From NCBI GenBank assembly GCA_013397455.1, contig VYZB01000036.1, positions 1,021,417 through 1,085,416 on the forward strand: a stretch of 64,000 nt of DNA, given 5' to 3'. Position 1 is the stretch's first letter; the number at the start of each line of letters is the position of its first letter. The notes under the pieces were generated by a model. The model was not told where the DNA came from, ran no database searches, and was given only the letters and a program-made list of their open reading frames with translations. Positions 1 through 12,500 of the stretch are shown piece after piece. Both the position numbers and the translations under genes were made by a program. This DNA is from Crotophaga sulcirostris (Eukaryota > Chordata > Aves > Cuculiformes > Crotophagidae).

Positions 1-2845
1 TATTTCAAAATAAAATTCTATACCTTGATTTTCAATTACATCATATTAATTTCAATGAAAATTCACTGCAGTCTCTGAAGGTCTAATTCCATAAGCTATT
101 TGCTAAACACTTCCCCTTACTCATGGGTTTAGGAGCCTAAACTCTTCCGAAGAACATCTTTTACTCCTTTTGCACTTATCAATGAAAGGTGATATTGCAG
201 TAAATTAAATAGCATTTATGAATATGTTACTTAAGAAACTAGTTTAATACTTAGACTAATTTGTATTTTCATTGTTGGTCCTAGATTTTTAATGTATTCT
301 TACTGATTCTATAGACCTGAATTCTGTGCCCAAGTCAGATGTATAAAGGACCTAAATTCTAACACATATATAAAAACAAAGAAACTGAAATCATGTTTAA
401 ATCAAGTTTACTTCATTTCATTCATAGTTAAGGTGCTAAATTTTTATTGCCAGATAGAATGTATCTGGTCCTAAAAAGAAAGAGAACTGAAAACACAGCT
501 GATCTGTTATCAGCAACAGAACACTTATGCCAGAGAAATTATTTAGAATAGCTGATGTTTTACATGGCTTACTGTTCCAATGGAGCTCACTCAAAAAACA
601 TAAACCAGAAAATTCTAGAAACACTCATAATCTCTTATTTGCAGTTCTTTCCAGCTTTACATTCTGTATTTTGGTTATCAACCTTCCATATGCTTCTTTT
701 AATGAGATACTCCATGCCTTCATATTTTTAATTAATGTTCTTGAAGTTACACCTCCAAGACAAAATCAAAATAATATTTTTCTAAGGGTCTGGATTTACT
801 CTGAAAATCTCCAACAAGAAAACTGTCTTATGGGGTTAGTTTAAAGCATTTTGATCATTACAGTTGATATTTCTTTAATACAGTTTTAAATTGTCAGGTA
901 AGTCAGGACTAATAAGAGCTGTCTGAGCTGGATGAGCAGCTTTGTAGAGCAGCTTTCTCATTATTTCCTCCTCCTTTGTGGCTATCAGCTCTCCATAAAA
1001 GTTTACTAAATACAGTGTATTAGAGAAAAAGAAAATGTTAGAGAAGGAGAAATCCAAAGCTATAGTAATACCATAATAACTAATGTATATTTTTATGAGA
1101 CTGCCTCTGGGAAAACAACCCAGAACAACAAGAATTGTTTCTCCTGCTCATTCCAACATTTGTATTGGTTTAGAAATACTGTATTGACAAGTAGAACTTT
1201 ATACAGGGAGACCAAAGGACAGGCAAGAAAAAACTTAGTTATTAACGTAGATGCACAATTTTATCAAATAACACTGTCCATTGATAAAAAAGGTCCTCAA
1301 AAAAAGGTTTTTTTTGTAAAAACTTAACTACGTTTATTGCTTAGGCCAGCAGCGCGTTTCTGATAATGAAACTTTTCTTTTTGCTTCTTCTGAAAAAGGG
1401 ACATTTCATCCTATCTCTATTGATTTGATAAAGAGAAAATATGAGCTTTAAACCTTTCTGATATATCTTAACCCAAGAATAAATCTTATAATAATAATGT
1501 GGGTAAGGACAAATAGCGTCTTTGAATCTTGGTAATAGTAAGATGCGACTGATTGAAGCCAACTGGATTCAGAGTTGACGAGGTTTTTAGAAGGTTATTT
1601 GTTTTTTTTTTTCTCTATTGTTCTGTGTTTCAAAAACATTTCTTGTGGTTTTTTTTTTGCAACTCTCGTGTATTTATTTTCTGTGAACCAAGCATGAATA
1701 ATGCTGGGGTTGCATGATAATTAGTTTATTGACTTGTCACCTCTAGTCACATATGATTCAAGACACCACTTATAAAACAGGAATACATGACTTTAGAAGT
1801 GGTTGCTCAAGCAGCATGATAATGGAGACAAACTTATGGAAGTGTAGAGAGACTTTAATTCATTCTATTGTAGCAGTTATCTGAAGTGAGAAGTCCTTAT
1901 CAGCCTTAATCTTGCTGCTGGAGGAAAGGTTTTCTGACATATACTTTGAAATTTCACTCTGGTGAACTATAAAGCACTTGAGCTATTTTAGTTTAGTATG
2001 TGTAGAAGATAATAACCTATTAGATCTTCAAGTAATTTGTTCAATATATAAATTCAAGTGTAACTTCTTTTTGTTTAATAGTCTTCTGCAGTACCAAGTA
2101 TTAAAAAACATCTCTGCTGCTGCTCACTGCTTTCTTAAGCTGAAAAATCAATGATGGTAAGTCGAAAAATCCATTTTTTTGAGCATATTCCTCCGCTTAC
2201 CAGTTTCTTTCTCTAATGGACATTTTTCCCGTGGTTGCCATATAAAAATCACTGTAATAATGATGTTTATTGTTTATAACTTGTGACAGAAGGCACAAAC
2301 CAAAACCATATTCTTCAAATAATTCTAGCTGCAAAGCTCTTGTGTATTTGGGCAGTGAATTGTCAGGAGGAATAGGCTGTATGATCTTGGCATATGTTGA
2401 GCAACCAATAGCTGTCTGAAATTTTAAGTAACTGAGCATGCATAAACTTCCTGGCAAGGCTGGTATTCAGTGACAAGTTAGCCAGTGATAATTCCAGACA
2501 CTTCATGAACACTGGGATTATGGTTTTTTGAATCAGCAAGATTCAAGAATCTGTTTACAAGGGAAATATTCTTTCCAAGTTTAGTTCCTGGACTTTGGCT
2601 CAAACACTTCAGGAAACCTATTAATGAAGACTATTAAGCAACAGACGGTCTTGTATTTTCTGTCTAGTTCATATTGTGATTTGGAAGATTTATTCATGTG
2701 CTATTAAAGCACTGCAAACTACTCCAAAATCACTCCAGCTATGAAAGATATTGCAAGAAAATGCTCTTTGTCATGTGACAAGCCCTGCTAGGACTGTCAG
2801 TTGTTTTGACTTCATACCCAACAATTTTTAAAGAAATTTTTTTTT
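1..2845. other. AT-rich non-coding stretch
   Basis: No recognisable gene or repeat was seen. The longest frame (527-844, plus, 105 codons) has no recognisable domain, no splice context and AT-driven composition, so it is probably chance. Short T runs occur near 1306, 1600 and 1651. A splice-flanked segment at 2082-2156 is listed separately. The stretch ends where a CR1 tail begins at 2846. Confidence 0.6.
2082..2156 (+). other. Possible small exon (non-coding or untranslated)
   Basis: A 75-base segment is preceded by a pyrimidine-rich tract ending in TTTAATAG and followed by the strong donor GATG|GTAAGT, so it has the outline of an internal exon. All three forward frames contain a stop. The best frame (from 2083) stays open for 23 codons and hits TGA at 2152-2154, just before the donor. 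It could be an exon of a long non-coding RNA or of an untranslated region, or a chance pairing of splice motifs. Nothing in the peptide is recognisable. Confidence 0.15.
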
Positions 2846-3228
2846 CATAGAATCATAGAATGTCCTGAGTTGAAAGGCACCCACAAGGATCAACGAGTCG
2901 AACTCCTGTCCCTGCACAGGACAACCCCAACATTCACACCATGTGTCTGAGGGCATTGTCCAAATTCTTCTTAAACACTGTCAGGCTTGGCACCGTAACT
3001 GCTTCCCTAGGGAGCTGTGCCAGTGTTCCACCACCTTCTGGGTGAAGAACCTTTTCCTAATGTCCAACCTAAACCTCCTCTGGCATATTTTCCTGCCATT
3101 CTCTTGGGTTCTATCACTGGCCACCAAATAGAAGAGATCAGTGCCTGCACCTCCTCCTTTCCTTGTGTGGAAGGAGCAAACTGTGATGAGGTCTCCCCTC
3201 AGCCTCCTCCAGGCTGAACAGACCTAAT
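2846..3228 (-). mobile_element. CR1 LINE fragment, 5'-truncated (copy A)
   Basis: This is the 3' end of a chicken-repeat-1 (CR1) retrotransposon in minus orientation. Read on the plus strand it opens with the complement of the octamer tail (CATAGAATCATAGAAT) and continues with the usual CR1 3' region: the block around the 'greater than 30 bases from the tail' GAACTCCTG motif, then the pyrimidine-rich segment around 3040-3210 ending in CAGGCTGAACAGACC. About 380 bases remain. The 5' part is missing, as in most CR1 copies, because target-primed reverse transcription usually stops early. Short open frames here (2943-3131 and 3017-3217, plus) are antisense shadows. A 42-base spacer separates it from copy B in the same orientation. 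Confidence 0.9.
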
Positions 3229-3270
3229 TTTTTTGTAAGGTTTTGATCTAAGGAGCTGAAACAGTGGCGG

Positions 3271-4025
3271 CATAGAATCATAGATTGGTTTGGTAGGAAG
3301 GGAGCTTAAAGATCATCTAGTTCCAAACCCAGCTGCTATGGGCAAGGGCACTTCCCACTAGATCAGGTTGCTCAAAGCCTCATCCTATCTCCAGGGATGG
3401 GGCATCCACTGCTTCTCTGGACAACCTGTGCCAGTGCCTCATCACCCTCACACCCTCTTTCAGCTTTAAACTGTTACCCCTCTTCCTGTCACTACACTCC
3501 CTGATAAAGAGCCCCTCACCATCTTTCCTGTACGTTCCCCTTAAGTACTGGAAGTCTACTTATAAGGTCTCCCCACAACCTTCTCTTCTCTAGGCTGAAC
3601 AAGCCCTATCTTTTCAGTTTGTCTTCATAGAAGTGCTCCTGCCCCCTGATCATCTTTGTGGCCTTCCTCTTGTCCTTCCTGGTCTTAGGACTCCAGAACT
3701 GAATGCAGTACTCCAGGTGAGGTCTCAAGAGAGCAGAGTAGAGAGGGAAAATCACCTTCCTTGACCTGCTGGTTACAGTTCTTTTGATGCAGCCCAGGAT
3801 ACGGTCAGCTTTCTGGGCTGCAAGCACATGTTTCCGGCTGATGTTGATCTTCTCATGCATCAACACCCTCAAGTCCTTCTCCTCTGGGCTATTCTCAATC
3901 CATTATTCACCTTTGCATTTGGCCTTGTTGAACTTCACAAGGTTGTTCCATGCTTTACACTTGGTAATCTATCAGTGTATACTGTAGGCTGCTTACAGGT
4001 CTTTCTGGAGGGGATACGAAAGCTG
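3271..4025 (-). mobile_element. CR1 LINE fragment with end of ORF2 (copy B)
   Basis: A second CR1 copy in minus orientation. The 3' tail is at 3271 (CATAGAATCATAG) and the element runs to about 4025, so roughly 750 bases survive. Besides the 3' untranslated part it keeps the C-terminal region of ORF2, the reverse transcriptase and endonuclease polyprotein. Reading the minus strand from about 4020 down, remnants include NLVKFNKAKCKG, WIENSPEEKDL, ADRILGCIKR, SRSRKVIFPLYSALL and RPHLEYCIQFWSP. The catalytic part of the polymerase is not present. An in-frame stop lies near 3900. It belongs to a different subfamily or age class from copy A, judging by the different sequence next to the tail. The 5' border is approximate. 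Confidence 0.92.
3606..3872 (-). pseudogene. CR1 ORF2 C-terminal remnant (reverse transcriptase, broken)
   Basis: This is the longest uninterrupted frame inside CR1 copy B, 88 codons on the minus strand. It corresponds to the segment of CR1 ORF2 downstream of the polymerase active site. Diagnostic strings are RILGCIKR, PLYSALLRPHLEYCIQFWSP and the following basic stretch with KMIRG. The full-length protein of an active CR1 is several hundred residues longer and includes an endonuclease domain and the polymerase catalytic motifs, all lost here. The ATG at the start of the frame is internal to the original protein and is not a genuine start. It is a dead remnant with no expected product. Confidence 0.88.
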
Positions 4026-7000
4026 TCTGTGAAGCCATAGTGTTTTCACAACACAGATAGATTTGGAAACGTGGACCTAAGGCTGTATAGGCAAGGAGTC
4101 TCAAGTTGGAGACATGTTAAATATATGGATTCAAAATCAATGTATTTCTGGTTCGTGTCTATTTCATGTCTCATTTTTCTTGCCTGTCAAATCAGAATTA
4201 TTCTAATTCTGAACACAGGAGGGTATCAAGAGCTTAAATTTATTAATGCTCTATAAAATCTTATTTCAGCTATTAACAAACTTGTTTTATGTCTTATACG
4301 TACTTCTTTTTTATTTCCAGCATGAATTTTATATCAATTTTTTGTTTTGTACAAACCAATGGATGGTATTGTCTTAACTGAAAAAGATGCATGAAGATTA
4401 GAGTTAAAATGTAGACCTAGTTCCAGATGCTTTAAAAGTTAGGAAAACAATTAACAAGGAAACCGTAATCTGGCCCTTTACTGGGCACAGTAATGGTGAT
4501 TAATGATGGATAAGGCAGACATTTGTGGGTTAAGAGAAACACAAGTGTGCAGTTCAAAAAATATCCTTACTACTACTTAGTACGGAAGGTTATTTTCAAA
4601 CCAGCATAGATTTAAATTTAAACAGGCTTCACATAATAACCTTATGACCTGGATATTGTTTGGAGCAAGGCTGCATGTCAGATAAGTAAATATATCCCCT
4701 ATAGCCAACCAATAAACATACTGAATGACCTCTCTGGAAAATTAAAATAAATAATGATGATGACCATGCCTATATTGTTCCATTATGCATGTTCACTTTC
4801 AAATTTCTCGTCTCATCATCAATCATTTTGTTCCCTCTGGGGAACACACACTACCACTGCACTGTATAGTAATTTTATATTATTTCTGTATCAAGCAATG
4901 TGTGAAACTTAATGCCTGGAGACAATAAAATCATATTTACTCAAAGTGAGTTTATGTATATAAAAAGAGGGACAGAAACAGATGGAGTGAAAAAGAGTGA
5001 TGTGGACATTTTAAATACAATATACAAACAAAACAAAATACTGAATGTGTGGATATGGCTTTTGAATTAATACCTGCATTTGCAAATGAATAAACAATTT
5101 AGAGGGAACAGAGCAGGTTACTAGAAAAATGACATCTAGAATTCTACTTCAACAAATATTATAGGCAGCACATATACACCTTTACACCTTAAAGGCTATA
5201 TTGCTCCTTCATCATTCATTCTTTTCCTTCACTCATCATTCTTTTATGGAAAAAGAATAGGGATGGGCACTTGAGAAATTGAAGTAGTTCTCATTTAGCT
5301 TTTTTTCCCCATATTCCTCCCTCAGAGATGAGATAAAACAAGGACTGCAAGTAAAAGGAGGCTACCTACCACTTGCCTTATTCTTGACAGACTTTCAGCA
5401 TTTGAATTATCACTGTGACTGAATACTCACCCTTATCTGATAGATCTTAATAAGAGTAGAAAACACTGCTGGCACCAGTGTGTTGTCTATGGCCTTGGAT
5501 CTTAACAGGAGTTCAGGCAGTCTTTCCACAGATGTGTCTCTTCTCACTGGTCTCCTGAACTATCTGCTGCTTCAGATAGAAACGTTGTATTAAGGGGAGG
5601 AAGGGTCACATACGGTATTATTGTGGTGCTCTCCACACACATTTGAGCCATCAACACCAACTTCAAGGCAGTAATGTTGCTAAAAGACAGACTGCAAACA
5701 CAGAAGGACATACACCAAAGTTACAAATTAATCGTAAGTGCATTCTAACATGGTACAATCTCAGGAAATTTGTCTATCTTAAGCTTTTGTATTTAACTGC
5801 AGAGGGAGCTTGCAAAGCTTCACTTTCTCATTGAATGGTTTTGTGAATATTTTGTCTGTTTTACATAGCCACTTTCTCCTGGCTAGAAGTTTTCTATAGT
5901 TCTTCCAATGTATTTATTTTCAAAACCGGAATCTCCTTCAAAATATCCAAACTTCAGAATGCAAACATATTTCTGATGAGTCATATAAGGAAGTTTGATT
6001 TAGGATCTAATATTCAGAAGCTGATGTCTGGAATATTTTGTGTATATATAAATATACACATACTGTTATATAATTTGTATATAGAAAAGTTCTAAAAAGT
6101 AGAAGGGGAATAATAATTCGTATTTGTAACAGGATGGCAAAGTGTTTTTTTTGTTTGATTGGGTTTTTTCTGTTTATTTGTTTGTTTGTTTGGGTTTTTT
6201 TTATGCAAGAATCCCTTTTTTTTTTTGATTAGCTTCAAAAGAGCCTTCTGAACATTTTGGGATTTTTTTTTGTATTGTGTTCTTATTTCCATCTTCCGTG
6301 CGGGAAAACAGAAGAGCAATGCACTGAGGGGACTTACACATATCACAGAGAAATTCAGAAGAAGGCAGAATAATCAAATCTTGGTATTACTCTGTTTAAC
6401 ATGAATGTTTAGTAACTTCAAATTTCTCATCAGAATACTGCTTAGCAAATTGTTTGTAGATTTTTCCCCCTCTCTTTCTTTTGAAAATTACATTAATGTC
6501 ATTGTAAACTGTTACAGAACAATCAAATCTGACTGTAAGTGCCCATATATATGACCTGGTAAAGGTATCTAATCACCTTCATGTAGATAAAGTGAAGGTA
6601 CAGCTTGTAAAACTAGCATCGGATTTTATCTGCTCTTGCATGACAGATACCATTTATATGGTACAAAAGTCAGACTCGGCAATTTACTCAAAAGAACAGG
6701 CTTCTGATTTTTAATCTTATTAATACATGACCTTACTGATCTTGTAAAAGCCCACAGGAAAACATGTTAACCTCTAAGAATCTGCTACAAAGTGAAAACT
6801 CTATTATTGAAAAAATAGATATTAAAACCAAATTAGAATGGAAATAACTTACCTCAAGACATCAGTTCCCCGAAGCAGATGTTCTAAATGAGTAAGAGTC
6901 AAATTGAGGAGCTATTTCAAGTTCTAGCAGTTTCCTTGCTCTCTAAGTACACAAATTACACAAACAGATTGTTCCTCTCCTGTTGAAATTTGTAGCGTGT

Positions 7001-9254
7001 GCATTGGAAGAGTTCTGAAAGAGTTTAGAGTAAGTTTGGAAATATTGGATGGCAGCAGCTGACAGCATCCCAATTCCTTCCAGTCTCAGGGGATGAAAAT
7101 ATGTTTTACATGTTCTGTTTAGTCTATGAGGAAAGACAGTAAAGTTCCTTGGTTTGTTGTAGCAGATCAGTTCCTGTAGGCAGCGAGGTATAAATATTTC
7201 TGATAGTAGTTCCAGGTAATTCTCTCTTCCCTGTTTATGAGAAACTGAGCAGCTGGAGCTATTTGAAGGAGAGGTGAAAGACTCACAAGATGATTAGCCA
7301 AAAGAGGATTGCAAAAACATTTAAGAAGACAGTTATCTAATTCATCAATTAAGGGGAAAGGAAAATATTTGTAATTATTCTGAAACTTCAGAATCACTAA
7401 TGTACCCAAAGAAAGACTCTTACATGCCAGAGGTGAGAAAAAATATTATATTCATTAAATATACTGCCTCAGCATAAAATGTTAGCTCTGCAGTGTACTA
7501 GTTCTGCTAGGCTAAGATTTTAAATTTTTGGAAAAAGAAAATTTCTTCCTCTTAATTACTTATTTTATGTGTTAATTGTTATTTTCTATAAGAAACTGAA
7601 AAAAAGCAAACCACTGTCAGCCTATGGAAAATATTGAAAAAAAAAACAACACAGCAAAGATGCTACCTCTAATGTAGAAGATAAAAAAAAGGTAAAAAGT
7701 TGGTCAAAGCTGGGAGACCACATCAGGAAATTATCGCTGTATGTTTTCATAAAAAAGTTACTTTGCTCTTATTTAATTATTTGCTTTTCCATACCTCCTC
7801 ATGTGTTTTTATACTTATTTCATGAGAATAAGTATATTGTTGTAGAATTTATCTGGCTTTCTTATCTTATATGAGGGACACAAAGACAAGAGAGGTGACT
7901 AATGAGGAGTTTCAGGCTTCCAATTTTTTTTCTGCATGCTTTGTAAAGACTGTCATGCAGCACCTGCAAAACAACAGCCCTCAAAATAACAAAGCCTTGT
8001 TGGATGTAAAATTATATGTGATGGAAACATAGTAATACTCAGCTCTCTTATAACAAAGCCAGCACAGAGAATGAGCCAGATGGTGTAAAAAGCCATGCAA
8101 TGAGCCTGGGACTTCTCTGGGTTAGGGTTTTCACTAGAGGAGCAGCCATGAACAGAATGCTGCAGTGAGGTAGGCTCCATCCTGTGGTTCTTTCAGGCAG
8201 AAAATGACCATAAATGGGAAGCCCTTCAGGTTGCTTAGATGTGCAGCAGAGATCTCAGTAGCCTCTCTAGAAAGGACTGTCTGCTGAGCTTTGGTTTCTT
8301 TTACACATTTGTGTCATGGAGTTCTTTTTGTTTGTTTTACCCCTTACCATTAATGAATGCTCTCATTTTGAGAGTGCCTAGTTGCACAAACATTTATAGG
8401 TACCTTAAAAGTGTTAAAAGCTGATGGCATATGGAAAGAAGACAAAAATATCAGTTTAGTTCCAAAACTCAACATGTGGGGTTTAAGGATTTCCAGAATA
8501 AAATTCTGAGTGAAGTTAGCAATATTTTGAAGATTTGTGACTGCTAGTTCACAAGAGAAGGTCTCTTAAGATAAGTCTGCCAGGTTGTCTTGGATATTGA
8601 TTTTTGCTAAGCCTGAATTGCTCTGCTTTGTTAGATTTGTGCTGGCTGTTTAATATTACGTTAATACCAGAACAGTAAGGCAGTTTGTTTTGGGCTTTTT
8701 TTTTTGGAGCCATTTCAGTTTAGAATTTAAAGCACTCTGGTTTTACAGATGGTTCAAGCTTGCAAAAGCAGTTATGTTTTTATTGTGTGGTTCTGTTGAT
8801 AGTCTGCTTGTTGTCAAGGACCACAGATGGTGAATGCTTCTTAGTTTTCACTATGTTGGAATCCAGATTTTTCCATCTCTTTTCCTGTATCACTTGCAAA
8901 TCCTCAATTAAATTTCATTGATGAGTCTTAAGTGATCTCTGTATTTATAATTTAAAGATGAGACATGTTGTCAGGCTTGTCTGGCATTTCTGAATGGAGG
9001 ATATTTCTTATATATTGCTTTATAGAGGCATGACTGTAACAGACTTGTCGCTACACGCTTTGGGGAATGGGTCAGTAATGCTTTAAGAGACGGGTAGATA
9101 TTTAACTGAGATTAAGTAAAAGTGATGCTTAAATGAAAACGTCTGTTTTGGATTAATAAATAATAATCAATGGAACTTATTAATTTCAGCAGCATCTTTC
9201 TCCGCATGGGAGTCCAATTTTGCTATGAGTGAAATTAAGTTAGAGTTGTTCTCA
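4026..9254. other. AT-rich non-coding stretch
   Basis: No gene or clear repeat was recognised over about 5.2 kb. Low-complexity tracts occur at 6040-6075 (TA-rich, with a 9-bp inverted repeat at 6039-6060) and 6143-6270 (T and TTTG runs). A weak minus-strand exon candidate at 6853-6911 is listed separately. Open frames of 60 to 84 codons occur but none has a recognisable motif. Confidence 0.55.
6853..6911 (-). other. Possible minus-strand coding exon fragment
   Basis: On the minus strand a strong donor (TTGAG|GTAAGTTAT) ends an open segment. One frame reads LLNLTLTHLEHLLRGTDVLR, a leucine-rich helical-looking peptide with an N-glycosylation sequon, and is bounded upstream by TAG at 6912-6914. 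A pyrimidine-rich acceptor ending in CATTTAG lies inside this frame, so the actual exon might be only the last 31 bases (6853-6883). I do not recognise the protein. The segment immediately upstream of the longer version is a poor acceptor. The evidence is a good donor plus one open frame, which can arise by chance. Confidence 0.15.
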
Positions 9255-9530
9255 GTGCTGGGGTTGTGAGGCACTACCAGGCCTCATGGGTCATGACCAC
9301 CACCCTCAGGGCTTCCCCTCAGCCCTGGGGCCCAGGACCCTATGTCATCCCAGCTTGGGACCAGCAGACCCTTGCCACAGACACACTTGGCAATGGAGGA
9401 TGGGGAAATCCCTCAGCTACCCTGCTCCCTGGTGGAATTTGAGATGGGAGAGAGTGCCAGATCTGACCTGCTGCCTCCCACAGAGTAACTCCTGTCCCAT
9501 CCTCATGGCACCCTGACTTGCAGGTGCTTG
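9255..9530. other. GC-rich island of unknown nature
   Basis: About 275 bases are clearly richer in G and C than the surrounding sequence. The island has many CCC, GGG and CCT runs and few CpGs, so it does not look like a CpG-island promoter. One plus-strand frame is open for 76 codons (9286-9516) and is proline-rich with no recognisable domain. It may be a decayed insertion of an interspersed repeat or LTR, or a relic of a processed transcript. I see no terminal repeats, tail or target-site duplication by eye. Confidence 0.35.
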
Positions 9531-12500
9531 GAGTCTTCCGTAGCTGTACAAAATGAGCAAGCTCATAGCTGTCATATGACTTGATAATCTAACTAATAGT
9601 CTTTCTTACATCTGCTTAAAGAAGCTGAATAACTTTTAACAGGACTGAAGACCTTTTTCTCCTATGCAATAGCTGATGGTCAGTGTGCAGGCTGTGAGAT
9701 AATTAAAAGCCTCAGTTAAATTAACTGGTGTGTTAAAATGCTGTTCTTCCAACTCATTGCAAAACACAGTTGGGTCTCTGGATGAAACAATAAATGCAGA
9801 GAAAAGCAAAGGGCTACCACACAGGCTTATTACCGTTTCATCAGTGCAGGAAAACTAGTTTCAGTAAGGCTCAGGAAAGCAGTGTGAGGGACAGCAGGTA
9901 CTTGCACCAAACTGTTATGTCAGTGTTCTGAAATCTTGTGTGGTATGCTGTCAATGTGTGGTATTTGTCAGGGACTTTTAAAGTATTCTTCTATATCATG
10001 TGATTGTTTTTAAATTTAAACTGCGCCACCCATCCACTGCACTCATCCACCAAAAGAGGAGACCCTGTAAAATAATCATTTATGCATATAGATTTTTAGC
10101 ATAGCTGTTTATCAGCTTTCTTGAATCATTTGCTTTCTGACTTGTTCTTTTTTTTTCTTCTACTAATCATTAGAGCATTTTCACCACCATGACTTTAAGA
10201 AAGAAACAGCTAACCCTAAATCAATATTGTCATGCCCAGAGAAGTGCTCTGATGTTCAAAACCACTAATTCCCTGGAAAACCAGGCCACTTTTAAGCACT
10301 AACATAAGGATTTTTTACAGCTTTCAAGATATCTCTAAGCACTTTAACAAATGGCCTGTATTTACATATTGCTGAATTCTAAATACTGTTCAAAAGTGTT
10401 TACTTCTTTGCAATTTGCAAGTGGCATAGGACAGATTTTCACTTTCTCAAAAAAAAAGGTAAAAGAAAAGAAAGGAAAGATTTGCCTACCTTACAGGGTG
10501 TTGCCTAACCTAATTAGACAACCTGATGCATCAACAGTCATCTCTTTTAGAAGACTTTCTTTTCTATGTCTAAAGGGAGTGAGGCAGAGCATGATAATTT
10601 GTAATGGAACTATTTGGCACAACAAAAAAGAACAAAAACCCCAAACTTCTTTTGCTTCAGCTGCTTTGCATGCTTCAATAAATTAACCAGTAATATGTGA
10701 TATAGAGATCAAACTGAAGTGTCAGTATGGAAATCATGTTACTTTCTTGGCAATGGCTAATGCCTACCAAAGACAAAGCATTGAGCACTGGTGCATGCAG
10801 CTTTCACATCTCCAAGCCAAGATAATTTTCTTGCATTCTCTTAGAGAATAAGCTTATGGGTTGCAATCTTTCTAGATGGAAAAATGGGCTGTTCTTTATC
10901 ATGCTTGCAACCAAACGTAATAACTCCTAGAAGCCCAAATGTAGAATGGATTGTCTCTTTTCATCACCAACTGAACTTTGAAGTTGATGCCTTTTTAAAC
11001 TCAGAGATTATTTCATAGGGTATTCTTATAACTGGCAGCAGCCCCAGTTTGATTTCCAAGTTGTACAAGAAGGACAGCAACATATTTCTCTAGTAGATGG
11101 GCAGTTTCATTCCATTTATTTCCTCTCCTTCTTTTTTTTTGTTTGGAGTTTTGAACAGAATGATCTTCTTGAAACTGTCCAGCTCATTTCTTTACATTGT
11201 TTAGAAGACCAAAGCCATTACTTTAAAAATAATAATTAAAAGTGTTGTTTCTCAAACAAAACTCTTTTCCACTGTGAAATAATTGTTGTTGTTTCCATGA
11301 TTTCTGCTGTCATTTTTCACAAATTATAGTAATAGAATTACAAAGCAATCAGTGCTTGAAGTTATACATTTTTTCTTTGTAATTTTTTCTTAATCTCCCT
11401 GAAAGTGATATAGAAATTTCTGGTGACTGGAATGGGTTCTGTGGTAGCAAAAGAGAGAGTATGTAACAATTTCTTTGTCTTTAAGAGCAGCTAAGACTTT
11501 TATGTCCCAGGAAACCTTCCATGAGCGTGTCCAGTGTAGATCAGAATCCTATCAGTTAAGAAAATGAGACATGAAAATTGCCACCCAAGTTCGAAATGAC
11601 ATTGCACCCTCACATACTGTTAAAAGTACAAAACAATCCCCTCCAGCATATAGAAAGCATATATGAAATGCATAGAGAATAATCAGTCTGTTCCTAGTGA
11701 TCAACATACCTCGATTTTGGAGAATCGAATGAGTAATTATATCTGCAGATGGCAGAAACTGATTGAAGGCCACAGGAGCTTTGTCAGTTTTGCCATGTGG
11801 GAATCTGGTCCAATATATTAAACATTAGTCACGGCTGATAATTTATTCTCATTACCAAATCTTCTAATTCTCACAGTGAAAAAATGTTCTTTCAGTAGTG
11901 AAATTTAAAATTCACTAAGGCTTTCTACTTGGGAGAAAAATAAGGAGTGTTTTTGAATACGTAGAATTTAGCAAGCCAATGGCCTAGTGTTTCCTGGAGG
12001 TAATTCAAAATCTGTACTCCCAGCCATTGCTCCCTGGGACTGCATTAATCACTACAGCTGATTATTCAAGTAGTCAGCTGATTACCAAAACCTAACAACT
12101 CACTGTATTTTTCAGCTACTAGCACTCTAAGTAGGGGGTAAGGCTATTTTGGCTGCACTTCTGCATGCGTGAAAATCAAGAAAATTTCTACTTATGTGTT
12201 TGCATAGGAGACATTTCTCACAGTAATCAGTGACCCATAAGATATTCTGCTGCCCATCACTTAAGACCTGAATTGTAAGAGGAATACAGCCTGAGTGTTT
12301 AGAGGATATTTAGACCTTCATCTGTCTGCTGCCAACACTACTGCTGGCTGACAATCTGGTGATTCAACATAGCTCCATTTGAATGCAAGACTCTGGGAAC
12401 CTGTGTATGGATACATACATTGTAGAGGTAACGTGAATCTGTTAGGTATCCCAATTCAAGATCTCAGATTTGAGTTCAGATGAAAAAACAAAAAAGGCTT

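Noticed and set aside
527..844. 105-codon plus-strand frame
   Set aside because: AT-driven residues (Phe, Leu, Ile, Asn) and no motif or splice context.
6039..6060. TA-rich palindrome
   Set aside because: Only a 9-bp stem in low-complexity sequence; expected by chance.
10351..10686. 111-codon plus-strand frame
   Set aside because: Contains a lysine-rich segment from an A-rich tract and no motif; likely chance.
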